Assembly (NCBI RefSeq): GCF_013373865.1
Contig: NC_050471.1
Location: forward strand, 11,180,050 to 11,244,049
Source of the DNA: Monomorium pharaonis
Lineage: Eukaryota > Arthropoda > Insecta > Hymenoptera > Formicidae
DNA length: 64,000 bases
Direction: 5' to 3'
The notes beneath the pieces were generated by a model. That model did not search any database. It worked only from the letters and a program-made list of their open reading frames with translations, and had not been told where the DNA came from. This document shows positions 51,420 to 63,135 of the stretch, in pieces. Within the stretch, counting starts at the first letter, position 1. Every line of letters starts with the position of its first letter. The position numbers and the translations under genes were made by a program.

Positions 51420-51467
51420 ACCTACCTACCTACCTACCTACCTACCTACCTACCTACCTACCTACCT
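51420..51467. repeat. (CCTA)n tetranucleotide array in intron 3
   Basis: Eleven to twelve uninterrupted CCTA units. The same unit occurs in opposite orientation (TAGG) at 61985-62008 in this intron. Confidence 0.95.
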
Positions 51468-52978
51468 CGCTCGCTATCTACATGCACCTATCCAACGTAC
51501 CATCACCCACTCACGTACATCGAACCCGCAAACTCTCGCCCTATCCATTCGGCACAAGTAAATGCATTTCCGCTCGACGAGTAACAGATAGAAGCGCGCG
51601 CTCGTCCCTTTAGAAAATGCCCACGTACTCAGTGTGTACTCCCGCAGGCTAATTGTATAACGATTGATAACGAGAAGGGCTTTGCTGTATTCCGCGAAGT
51701 GTCGAAGTGCATATATAATAGTTTCTATCCGATATAGGTAGACATGATGTTCCATGGAATAACGATACAGTTTCGAGAGGGGAGAGATTGTCAAAACGGC
51801 ATAACGGCGAGCAGAGATTGACATTTTACGACTTTATCTCGTATGAACTTTACGAACAAATACTGCGACTCTTAGACAATGGTAAACAATTGGTAGAAAC
51901 AAAAGGGAAATGAAGATAGAGAAGAATGGGAAATAAAAAAGAAAAACCTTCAAATCGATTGTATCGTGCTTTCATCGACGAACCTTTGGTGCAGCTGAAA
52001 GTTAGTTTAAAGAAAAGAGTGCAAAGAGAGAAAGGTCTCGATATCAAATGGGATTTCGCCGCGAAGAAACAGGAACTGGGTGCATCAGCGACCGATGCGC
52101 GTATACCGGGATTTCTCCCATTATGAGCATGTCCTGGTTTTTCTAGCTTCAGGGTGGAGAAATAATGATACAGCTAATATAATGTATTGTCTTGCTTTGC
52201 CGGAGCACTTCGAAATGAGACCGTCCATGAACGCGGGGTAGAAAGAAAAGGAGCGAGAGTAGAGAAACAGCATGGGAGTCGTGCGATGTAAAAAAAGGCG
52301 GACCAGAAGAGCGAAATAATGGAGTGGCTTTCGCGAAAAATAACAGTTATATATCCCGTGTATGAGACAGGATTGAGGAGAGCGGAAAAATAGGCGAAAA
52401 ACGGAGAGAAGATTGGACGGTAACAGTTCCGAGCCTCTTCTTTATTCGCTAAAGACGCCGACGTAGCGACTTCTTCCTATTGTTCCCGTTGCAAGCTCTT
52501 TATGAAACGCAGAATGCCCGTCGTGATTAAAAAAGAACGTTTCCTTCGCGTACTTTTTACGAAGATAGCTTTCCTTTTTCTAGTAAAAGGAATTTCGTGT
52601 CGTCATTTTATTTAATACATTTAGCGGATTAAACGAATATTAATCGGAAATTGTTCTACATAAATGTGTACGCACGAGCGCGGTTAATTAAAAGGAAGAC
52701 GAAGGCAATTTAGAATATAGAATATATAAATGGGGAAAAAAAGCGAATGCATCTATCGCGAGGACGAGAGGAGAAAGACGAAGATAAAATTGGAAATGTC
52801 TGAAAAAAAAGAATATAAAGAGAGAAGGATTGCCGAAGGAGCTACGGTGAATTTCGGGAGGAAATATTGATAGGCTCGCGGCTTCGGCTGCGGAGTCACG
52901 GTCGAGTAGGCGGCTCTCTACCGAGGTCTATCTTACACGTATACAAACCCGCAAAGGCTCACCACCCCTCTCTCTAAC

Positions 52979-52981
<3 letters not shown>

Positions 52982-53042
<61 letters not shown>

Positions 53043-53057
53043 CTCTCTCGCGCGCGC
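52982..53057. repeat. compound CT/GT/CT/CG microsatellite
   Basis: About 26 CT units, then GT, CT and CG units in succession. Confidence 0.95.
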
Positions 53058-54810
53058 TTTCTTGGTGTCGATCCCTCTCTCCCTCCTTTTTAGTCGGAGG
53101 AGTCTCTCAGGAGCAGATCGATAAGGAGCGAGGTTCGCCCGAGAGCTTTACGCCGGGTTCACAGCCTCCTTCTTCTCGTTTCCTCGACGCAGCCCCAACG
53201 TCACGCTCTCGCGTGCCTCTCGCATTCGCCCCCGAAGCCGCAAGTTACGACAGAGTCGATATCAGGGCCAAAGGAAGAAGCCGTCGCTCCCTTAACTTCC
53301 TGTGTTGTTCCGGTCGAGAATCAGCCTCCGCTCGCGGGATACCAGCGTTGGACAATGTTCGAATTACGAGTTAAGCTTGAAGCTTTTTTATACGACGAAA
53401 ATCCAAGAATTGTCCTTCGAATGTTAATTTCACCGAGCTGGTGTTATTTCCTACTCTTCAACATTAAAAGAAAAAAAGACAAATTCGGCAGATTAAAATT
53501 TTGTTAAAACAGAAGGATAAGTAAAAAACGATCTTGTAGATCTATCGCACGATTGATCACATTTTCACCGTAGCTTTAATTCGACGTAATGACCAGCGCG
53601 ACGACAACAGTTGGCAGGAAATCTGTCGCGTCGAATCTCGCTGGAATTGTATCAATCTGTCATCGCTCTCTCGCGCTGGTGCGCGGCAGCGTCGCTTCAT
53701 TTCTATCGCGCGACTCAATCTCCCGTCGAGGCGCAACCGGCTCCGCTTCGCTCTCCATTACTTCCATATCATTTCGCACCCCCGAAATCTCCCGAGGTGG
53801 CAGCGCAGGAGCAGCCCGGGCCATATGGCTGGCTGCTCTCCTGGAGGACACAGAAAGATACAGAGGGACGGCCAATGGGATGGCAGTTACTTTCATGCCA
53901 CTTTCGGCTTTCCGGCCGGCATCACCGTTATATCTCCCTGTTCATCTTTCGGTTATTAAATTACATCCCCATAAATAATGTTCTACCTACCCCCGACGAG
54001 CTTATTTACCATTCCACTGGCAGCACCGCGGGAGGACTCCTCTCCTTCAGGAAGCCGTCAAATCGTCGCATTTGTCATCGCGACTTGAATTTATCTACCG
54101 AAGGGATTGATTCGCGTTCTTGGCAGACGACTAAATTTCTGTGATAAATACCGCATTGGCGCTCTGCAGTGACGTTTTATCTCAATAGTATAAGAGTACG
54201 ATTAGTGAAATTGCGATCCAAGATTGTTTTAACCGGAACGAGTTTTAGATAGAGCTAATCATTTAATGTCATCTAATTTTCCGATTACTTGCTTCGAAAA
54301 AGATGATAGAATGTTTTTGAATACAGATCGAGTCTGTTCTAAAGACAAATTAAAAATCAGAGTTTTCTCCTCTGGAAGGGTGATAGGATGTCGGTGTTTA
54401 AGCGAATAGCGGCACACACATGGCCGGGAGAACAATATGGTGCACCATGGTCGTGGTCTTCGTTAAAGCAGCCATATTTGCGGTGCGCGGGAGCGAAAGG
54501 GAAGGAGGCCCTCCTACATTATCCGGCACAGCAGCACCCTCGGGGGTGGGCGGAGGATCCGGGGGATGGTGCCTCCACGTTGGAAACGCCGGCAGTGGCG
54601 GCGGCGCGTATCCATAACCGTCCTTTGTCTGGATAACGCAATTATTACCGCGTTTCATCATACCCTCCGGCCGAAATTAGCCCCAAATGAAGTTACAATT
54701 ACGGGTTCTCCGTATCCCCCGCCAGCGAATGGAGGGAGTCGCTACGAGAGACTTTGAGATTGTACCTTGACGAGAATGGTAACAATAACGATGGCAATGA
54801 CAAGTACAAG

Positions 54811-54900
54811 GACGACTACGACGACGACGACGACGACGACGAGGACGAGGACGAGGACGAGGACGATGACGACAGCGGCGCCGACGACGGTGACGGCGAC
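54811..54900. repeat. GAC/GAG trinucleotide array
   Basis: Imperfect array of GAC, GAG and GAT. The + frame reads as an Asp/Glu tract and the minus strand as an Arg-rich one; both are taken as by-products of the repeat. Confidence 0.9.
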
Positions 54901-55266
54901 GCACGAAATTTAGGTTGCCGTGGAAACGTCAGAGGACAGACGGAACCGCAATGAAACCGGATGGTTGCCTACTCTGCCAGCCCATAATGCTTTGTCCCTT
55001 TTGTTCCTGGCCGAGAGCTGGAATACCGAAGTTGCTCGAGAGCATTGTACCGCCGAAACTGCTCGACCGGACAGAAGCCGAGGCTTCGGGGACAACTCGT
55101 CGATCACGTTAGGTCTACATAGCACGAATTTCACATAGTTACAACTTCACAGCGGAAAAATACGATTGCCATTTAGCGCGCGATGACTCGGGAAAATTGA
55201 AGTTTAATATCCACTCGGTCATTGAATCAACTGGTAAGTTAATGAACCGTCGAAACTCCGCTATTA

Positions 55267-55289
55267 ATTACTCATCACCGATGAGTAAT
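55267..55289. repeat. perfect 10-bp hairpin in intron 3
   Basis: ATTACTCATC, a 3-base spacer, then GATGAGTAAT: a perfect inverted repeat. Each arm contains TGAGTAA, close to AP-1/bZIP half sites. It lies in the middle of the 13 kb Pax2/5/8 intron. Confidence 0.7.
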
Positions 55290-56448
55290 AATCACAGGCA
55301 AGTTCGATCACGTGTTATCGTACCGTAATCGATCTAGCGAGCGATCGTAGAGCGAAATCGCAGTGTCATTTCTCATGACCTACGCTACCCTCTCGCATTA
55401 CTCGCACATGTGATTAATATAACCTGCCGACATTGAAAATTATTTATCACAGTTGATCTTCTATTTTACGGATACATCATCAAGTTTAGGATTAAACAGC
55501 GCGATTCTATAAAATGCGAAAGATAGATTCAGGTATGAATAACATTCCTGATCACCGCACGCATAATAGTAGGATACAGATCCTCTTGACTTCCCATGGC
55601 CATCTCGAGGGGAGAACCAAGTGTCGGTGCAGGAACGATATATTATAAATCGCGTGTTACATTGTGCTTAGAGGATCGTCGGTGACTGTTGACTCGCTAG
55701 TATCATTGTTGGGAGCGTAGCTTTTGTCGTCGGGATGCGCGGCATCACAAACAAACACACAAATACGCTGCGCATTTTCTGCACGTATACGCGAGCATGC
55801 ACGGATACATGTAAATTATTGGGTCGCCGAACGCCAGCACAGCCACGGTTAATATAGTTGTGTACACCGGACCGGCAGCTGCCGTTTGACAATGCGTCCC
55901 TGTGCGTCCCCAAATATAATAATATACTCATCCTGAACGCGCGCGAGCAACGGGGGGACACTTCATCAAAGTGACTGAGACGCGCTACCGAAGACTGCCA
56001 CGAAATGGCGCACTACGGTGTACCGTTTTAATCCATACTTGACGCTTTGAAAGAGTAAGGTCTCATTACAAACAAATTATGTAATACGTATAATAAGAAC
56101 ACGATACCAAGAATGAGAAAATATTATAAATTTAAATATTATTATATATCTATTTTTTGAAAGCGCGACATTGCGTCTCTCATGCTTTTTAAAAACATCT
56201 TTGTACATATTTGCACATGTCTTCCGTAAAGCTAATTTGAAAGTATAGATTAATATTAATCAAAAAGAATTTTATGAAAAACCAGAGTATTTCAAAGAAG
56301 TTACCTCGCGCAGCATAAACGAATATAAGCGCGAACTCTGACATTGCACGAGAGTTGCTTTTGTTTAAGAATCACACCTTACTGCATCGCGGGGAAGCGC
56401 CAGGTAGCTCTTGCTACATTATACAACCTCCACACATACACGCATTCT

Positions 56449-56468
56449 CTCTCTCTCTCTCTCTCTTT
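56449..56468. repeat. (CT)n microsatellite
   Basis: About ten CT units, then irregular pyrimidine-rich sequence to 56500. Confidence 0.85.
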
Positions 56469-58985
56469 CTGTCTTTCCTCTCTTTCTCTCTTCCTCTCAA
56501 GAATGAGGGAGAGGTGACGGAATATCAGGATACACCTTTTCCAGCCATTGTGCGACTCTGAAGGGCGTACAATAGCCGCGGAGCGAACCCCGTATTGTGT
56601 CTACAGCTCGGCGAAACAGTTCTGCGACTCTGGCTGCTGCTTCTGGCTCCGTCTTACTCCCTCTTGCTGCTCTTCGGGTGCCCGCCACCCCCAGATCCTT
56701 CTCTCGACTTCGAGTTAACGAGAGAGAAGTTCCGTTCTGGTGCTGTTCGTGGGCCATGGACGAAGCATCTGCCCCGGGACCGCTAAATCCTCGAAAGCCC
56801 CTTGAAATCTCCCGCAATCCGTCGCAGCATATAATGGGCTGTAATAACTTTAAAGCTCCGCATTAACACCGCAAGAACGCGAGACACCCTAATACACATT
56901 TAACTATAGCGCACTGAGAATCATTCGAATCTGTCATCAAGTGCGCCAGGACGAATTAATCTTTAATTATCCGGACTTAGAAAACACGAACTATATAAAC
57001 AATATACTGGCAGCGACAAAAATTAGCCTTTATGAAAAATTGAGATAATGATTAAAATTTCAGCTCAAACTTGTAAATTCAAATTTTCTACGTCAGCGCG
57101 AAACTGTGGTAAGTAAACGACGTGTAAAAACAGATACGTTGGCGAAACGCAACAAAGTTTATTCGTAAGAATAGCAAGCCATAAAAGAACAAACTGCTGT
57201 GAATTCTGCAAATTTTATGTGAGTAGATTTCATTATAAAATTCGAATTAATAAAAATATAGAAAAAAATTAGTTTCGTACATTTTAAATTAAATATATCC
57301 AGAAACACAAATTTTCATTGTTACAAAATTGATAAAACAAACGAGTTTTATACTGTTTCATATAATCGGTACAATCGATACACGAAGATTTAAGTCGATA
57401 AAAAATGAAACATGTTTTCTCTCTCGCTTCCTTTTCTGGTTCTCTTTTTTTCGTAGTGTTAATAAAACATTTTTTCTTTCGCGGTCAATACAAGATCCAC
57501 CAGCACTTTGAGCGATCAATAACAACCGACGCCTAACGAGCGCTACGATAATTGACAATTATAGATTGTTCGCGCTCGCATCACAATCCGGAAATCCCCG
57601 TCGTGATATTCACTAGCGTGCTACATGTCCGCTAACGAGCGATCTGAGCTCATTGACAACCATCGATCGTCTCTTTTCGCCCACGCCATGATCAAGATCC
57701 ACGCCCGTCGGCGATGCAGAATGCTTCTCCTTAGTAGTTAGATCATTGATCTTTAGTAACATCAGTAGAAACCTATTCCATCGTAGCGTAACTGGTCGAG
57801 TAACGTCTCGAAAGGATTAAACTACCGATCGCGACCGCGCGAACGGCCGCGCTCACGATACGAAGAAATTAATCTCAATCCGGGAGAGAGGAGAATTTAA
57901 ATTCGCCCAGTCACCAACCCCCTCGACAGAGGGAAACGTCGGAGGTTGGAGAACGTGCGCCACACCACGATGGTGGTGGTAGCAGCAGCGACGGCGGCAG
58001 GAGAACCTAGCTAGCTGGGCTCCAGCAGCAGCGCCGGCGAAATGCGATAAAGTTGGCGTAGAGGTAATTTGAGTATAAAGTTTTATTCGCAATAATTTAG
58101 CCGCGCGGCCGCGAGTACGGGACGATCAGGGGCAGGATCGGGTAAGTAGGGAGAAGGGTATTCTCTCCATCCTAGGGGAAAGCGTGCGGGAGTATGCGGG
58201 TCATATATTTGATGGGATACTTGGCATAAAGTCGTGCATAAAAGTAATGCCGACATTAAAGTTTGTGGTTCCAGAGCTGTGGCACGAACCCGAACTCATC
58301 TCCTTGCTTTCTCGGGACGTCGCTCGTGGTAGCTGCCTATGATTTTCCTAGCCGTGACGGGATCGCGGGGGCGGTGGAGCACAAACTTCTATCATCAGAT
58401 CCAGCTTGTGTAATACTCGTACGCGTTCGGACGAGTCCATTATATTCCCGCAGTTAACGATTTGTTAGAAATAAATTCCGACCAATAAAGCGCCATTCAG
58501 CGTCGTTGTCGACTACGCATTCGAGACGTAAAGTCGCCAGACATGCTCGAATAACTTCAATCGATCTACGCTTTCTCTATTGCTTATTCGAAAAATGCAT
58601 ACGTATTTATTTTTTTAATTTTAGCTCACAAAATAATAAAAACAAAACAGTAGAACAGAAAATGGAAACTGGCGTTACGTACAGGCGTACGATTTATGGA
58701 ATAACTTTTTAAATATAATTTTCCACTTGTAACCTCGGCCTAGTGTTTTAAACGATATAATTTCAGAAAGTCAAGTAAATAATTCTCGTTCTTAAATTTC
58801 TAAATACACACGCAATCCGAGGACTTAAGCGGCATGCGGCTGCGACATCCACATACTTAAAGCGAACGGCAAGGAAAACTTGACTTTGGAGTGGGAGATG
58901 GTAGTTCAGGGTAGGTAGCGGAGCAGTTTAGTTCAGGAGTGGCCGTTGGGGAACGATCTGACGGCGCCAGGGGAGGCATAGCTTC

Positions 58986-58993
58986 TTCCCACG
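58986..58993 (-). promoter_or_regulatory. high-affinity Su(H)-type site in intron 3
   Basis: TTCCCACG on the + strand is CGTGGGAA on the other strand, the strongest form of the Su(H) consensus. It overlaps an E-box CACGTG-like core. It sits about 3.9 kb before exon 4. No nearby cluster of Runx/Lozenge motifs was seen. Confidence 0.3.
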
Positions 58994-59816
58994 TGGCACC
59001 CCCGACACACTCTACCCTCATAATTCTACCAAGCCTTCCTCCGAGGCGCCTTCCTCCGGTTTCTCTTAGGCGTCGTGAGAGCGAAGGAGAATGTCGTTTC
59101 GTGCCATTCGCGGAAAATCCCCATCCTCGTGTCTGCCGTATTAAGAATCGAGGGACTTTCTTCTCTCTCTACTCTGGTACTTCGAACAAAACCCGTCGTA
59201 TGATTTTTCGGCAACAGTCCTGCAATCTTCCATTGACGAAATTCGCGCCAAAATGCGAACAAACTGCTAACTTTACGACGCGCAGCTAGAGAAATTCAGC
59301 CAAGATTCATGCAACGGAAACAATTGCAACGAATGTCAAAAAATAAGCTTCACCGATTCATACGTGATGTTATAAAAAGTTGTTTGTGATCATTTGTATA
59401 TCGTAATACGTACCAAATGGCATTTTCTCCTTCTCTCGTAACATCAGTGCGCAATTTATCAGCTTTAAGCATGGAAGCTTAATTATATAGATGGAAGAAG
59501 TAAAGCAAGTTGTGAAATCTGTGTTGGAAACCGTCGAGTTCGCATCGTCTCGCGCCGCAGATCGCAACGAGAATCGCCATGGGGGAAAAGCACAGAAGAA
59601 AGGGCGCACTCAATGATTAGATGAAGTACCGGAAAGGTAGAAAGAGAGGAAAAGAGAGAAAGAGACAAAGAAAAGGGAAAGAGAAGAACAAGAACGGAGA
59701 ATCGAGCACGAAGGGAGAAACGTTGTAGCGTCAGGAAAATGTTGGGGTTACGTCGTACGAACTTCGTTCTCATCCACTCGCTTCTCTATTTTCTCAGCAA
59801 CCTCTGCCCATAAAAG

Positions 59817-59853
59817 ACTCTCTCTCTCTCTTTCTCTCTCTCTCTCTTTCTCT
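59817..59853. repeat. CT-rich microsatellite
   Basis: CT repeat with TTT interruptions. Confidence 0.9.
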
Positions 59854-60728
59854 ACCTCAAACTACTCTTACTAGTATCTTTCCTACCCGTCCTTGTTTTC
59901 GCACGGTCGGGTACAGTTCTCTCTTTCCTTTTCAAAAATGATAGCTTTTTGAAGGATCAATGTTCCGCATTGTGAACAAAATGTCTCCAATCGCTTTTAT
60001 CACGGAGAAATCTTTGGAAATCGCTTTTTTTTAACTCGCGATTTACGTGTCAGTGTATCGAGCATAACATCACGAAAATGATAACGCAACATCGTGATCT
60101 AGTTGCGCAAAACCGCGCAACCACTCGATTAGTCTTTAGCGAATTGCCCCATCCCCTGCCAGTGGCATAGAAAATTACCAACCGGCTGCTGATATTTAGC
60201 AATGCATCGATAACGAGCACGCTCGCAAAGGATTACGTTAATTAGAGTGCCGAGGCCCGGGCGCGCAATGAATTTTAACGCGAGAGCTCTCGCTCATTCA
60301 ACTGCGTTCGCCAAACGAAGTGCAACCGTGTCGCAACGGTTCGCACCATCTGTATTGCGATATAATCTGCACCTGTTGTAGCAAAAGGACTGCCTCTCCT
60401 CGGCGCCGTTGCATTTATTAGATCGCCGATTACGTTCATTATGCCGCGCGAGTGAAGTCGTTACGTGCTGTTTTGCGGAAGCCACGCGTCTGATTTTCAT
60501 CATTCACGAAATACCTCTCGCGTTTCACCGTGGAAAAAATAATAACGCATCGCTGATTACATACACCGAGCAAATTGAAACTTCGATAGAATGCCCTCCG
60601 ATAAAAAGTTTCTGTACGTCTTTTAATATTCTCTTTTGACATTTTATTTGTTTTCGAAATTTCAAGTAGAAACTCGACCGATCGCGCTAATTGATTGATA
60701 CTCAACATGTATAAACGTAATGTTCTGA

Positions 60729-60762
60729 TATGAAAGTAATATCAATGAAGAAAGTAATATCA
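60729..60762. repeat. short tandem duplication
   Basis: GAAAGTAATATCA occurs twice in a row with 2-5 bases between, in intron 3. Confidence 0.75.
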
Positions 60763-61396
60763 GGTTAATTAACTTGTCGTTGGTGAAAGACACGAGAGCG
60801 ATTAGTTATACCGTATGTGTGAAATTTCCATGTGTGGAGAGTGACGCGCGATAACCTCGTCGGTTTAGGATCGCTGGTACCCCGGCCACCCCTAGAGTCT
60901 AACCTTGATAAGGATCGCTGCTAATTGTTGCGAATTGGTGAAGGTGGCGAACGAACGAGGGAGGTTGGGCAACAGGTGTCATCTGATTGATCGCCGTTAT
61001 TCGCACCCCCACGATTACCTAGCCCACAAACACATCCACGGCAGAAACGAAGGACTTAATGTCGATCCATTACGTACTAGCCCATCCCGGCGAGAAATCG
61101 TTGACCTGACGCGCTCCAAAGTGCATTACGAGGTGAAAAAGGATGATCGTTGAAAAAGAATGGAAGAGTTGAAAAGAACGTTCTTCGACCAAGCGTGTAC
61201 ATATATACGTGCGACACACGTTGCGTACTATTCGTGCGAATTACCTCGCTTACTTTATTTTCAGTAATCTTTTTCTCGTTAATAGAAAGAAGCAAATCGA
61301 TCGTATCGCGAGTGTCGCTAAAAAAGCTAAAATCCAATCCGTGAAAATTTAAACCGATTGCTATCGACAATTTAATCGAGAAACATTACAATTCCA

Positions 61397-61412
61397 TATA
61401 TATATATATATA
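61397..61412. repeat. (TA)n microsatellite
   Basis: Eight TA units in intron 3. Confidence 0.85.
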
Positions 61413-61984
61413 CCTGTCGCACTCAAAATCTCCGAATCATGAGTCCTCTGTGAAATGAATTCACCGATTTGTCATTGGACCGTGCGCACTCCGGGCGTGC
61501 GAGGATCCGTTGCCGGTCTGTGCGGCCCCACACGAGCAAAAAAGTCGGTCGTTAGACCTGTGGAGAGCGTGAAATCATTCAAGGCCGAAAGGGCGAACCG
61601 CCGCGCCGGCGGGCGCGGCTTAGCTCACGCGAGATGTTTCGCGGGCAAGTCGCACGCGTGAGAGTAACAGCGTGAATATTCACTGGGATAATTGATACCG
61701 ACGTCAGGGAGAGCGGCTGACCATTGAAACCGCACGCGCAATATATCACGGATAATAAGCAGCCAGTGCACACGCCCGCGTGCTCGACGGGGGCGCGGAG
61801 GAAAGGGAGAGTCGAGATGACCACTCCGTTACATCCGCGGCGGCGATGCGACTCACCCTCGATTGCGATTATGATACGATACGGTCAAGTTCCGCAAAGT
61901 CACCTCGCTATCCGATTCCGTACCTCTCTTTGCATGCACGCGCAACGACGAGCACATTCGTACGAGTGTAGGTGGCGTGCTTGC

Positions 61985-62008
61985 GGTAGGTAGGTAGGTA
62001 GGTAGGTC
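61985..62008. repeat. (TAGG)n tetranucleotide array in intron 3
   Basis: About six TAGG units, the inverse-strand equivalent of the CCTA array 10.5 kb to the left. Confidence 0.9.
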
Positions 62009-62764
62009 TAGGTTATACATCGGAATCAAGAAGAATGATTGTGCGCGAAGTGACCCGCGTAATCGTAATTAATCATCGTGTAACCCATGACTCGGCACCG
62101 TATAGGGCAGCACTGTCGGTTATCGCTGGTAAAGTCAAGCGGACGTAGCCTCGCGCTCTGAGCGGCGATGTTGGGATTTATGATCACCCGCGATGGAATT
62201 GGAATGAACAATCGTTGTGTGGCAGCACGTTCTGCTCTTCCGCGTCGAACGTAACAGGTACTGGTCGAAGAGAAATCACTTTTAGCAAAAATATTTCCAC
62301 CGTAATATTTTCTAGACATTGAAATCTGAAATATAATATTAAGAATAAAGTAATATACACGTTTCATTGATCGTGACAAAAATTGACATTAATTTTATCG
62401 ATCGTATGATTTGCGTCCGATATCTTGATTTCCATTTATCGCCGCTCGAAAGTCAAGTCGCCGCGCGTTGCGCCGCGCGCGCCCAACAGGAAGATCTTGT
62501 CTCTCGTAACAATGCCAAGCCTCATCATCAATCTCGACCGCGAATCGCTCCGCGTCCGACGGACTTGAAATTAACAATCGGTACTTTGTGCCATTCCATT
62601 GTTACACTATGAAGTCACTGTATATTAATAGATACATAGCGCGCGCAGTGCAGATGCGTATATGCTTCCACTTTGCCGAAAGCGTTTTCAATAAGATTCA
62701 AATCGGCGAACGCTGTCGCAATTTATTACCAACCGTACGTGATTTATTCAAATTTTTAATCGAG

Positions 62765-62771
62765 ATAGAGG

Positions 62772-62803
<32 letters not shown>

Positions 62804-62813
62804 CTGGGGGGAG
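62765..62813. repeat. GA microsatellite running into poly-G
   Basis: About 13 GA units followed by G runs of 8 and 6 split by CT. It ends about 65 bases before the exon 4 acceptor, so it falls inside the region where the branch point and splicing regulators act. Confidence 0.9.
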
Positions 62814-62878
62814 GAAAAGAAGACGTTTCTCGGTGACATGGCGGTTTTGTTATGCGAAGCCTGACCTATTGTTCTCAG

Positions 62879-63135
62879 AATCGTGAGGAACAAGGCGGCG
62901 GAGAAGGCGAAACACGCGCATCAGCAACAGCAGGCACAGCAGCAGCAAGGTCAACAGCAAGGCCAACCGGGATCGGGTGGTTCCGTGTCGGTGATAGCAC
63001 ATGCACCTGCGACGGCGGCAGGTCATCCCGCTGCCACCGCTCCCAACGCCTACAGCATCAGTGGCATTCTGGGCATCCCGGCACACCATCAGGATCCCAA
63101 TGGTAACAGCATCAAGAGGAAACGCAGCGTTGACG
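62879..63135 (+). CDS. sv: Pax2/5/8 exon 4: end of paired domain, Gln-rich linker, octapeptide
   Basis: Begins A|ATC GTG AGG, giving (R)IVRNKAAEKAKH, the arthropod-type end of the paired domain. A Gln-rich stretch of about 15 residues (168-182) follows, built from mixed CAG and CAA codons interrupted by Ala and Gly. Next come a Ser/Ala/Pro linker, the octapeptide YSISGILG (211-218) and KRKR (232-235). The octapeptide of Pax2/5/8 recruits Groucho/TLE co-repressors; the basic run probably serves in nuclear import, as KRKR does at the same place in vertebrates. The acceptor is TTCTCAG|AATCG and the donor GACG|GTGAGT at 63136, leaving phase 1. The next exon, expected to encode the partial homeodomain, lies outside the window. 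The Gln run is a likely site of length variation between alleles. Confidence 0.97.

Larger units (their letters stand above)
49839..62878 (+). other. Pax2/5/8 intron 3 (about 13.0 kb)
   Basis: Large intron between the two certain exons 3 and 4. It holds a G-run cluster (50002-50020), a (CCTA)n array (51420-51467), a compound CT/GT/CG array (52982-53057), a GAC/GAG array (54811-54900), a perfect hairpin (55267-55289), a Su(H)-type site (58986-58993), a TAGG array (61985-62008) and a GA/G tract just before exon 4 (62765-62813). The longest open frame (53611-54144, 177 codons) has no recognisable domain. No nested gene was recognised on either strand. Confidence 0.9.
41918..63135 (+). other. sv: Pax2/5/8 (shaven) gene, 5' half, four exons in window
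   Basis: Span of the recognisable coding part of a Pax2/5/8 transcription factor gene. The spliced order is 41918-42011, 46216-46381, 49641-49838 and 62879-63135, all on the + strand. The phases fit at every junction (1, 2, 2, then 1 at the open end), giving 238 codons plus one base with no stop. The product is a nuclear DNA-binding protein. In Drosophila the orthologue acts in eye cone cells and in shaft/sheath cells of sensory bristles. The paired domain (about residues 32-159), octapeptide (211-218) and KRKR motif (232-235) occur in family order. The partial homeodomain and C-terminal activation/inhibitory regions are missing because the window ends in intron 4. Exons 2-4 are near certain; exon 1 is a proposal. 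Confidence 0.95.

Noticed and set aside
54677..54954. Asp/Glu-rich (+) and Arg-rich (-) frames
   Set aside because: Both are translations of the GAC/GAG trinucleotide array on opposite strands.
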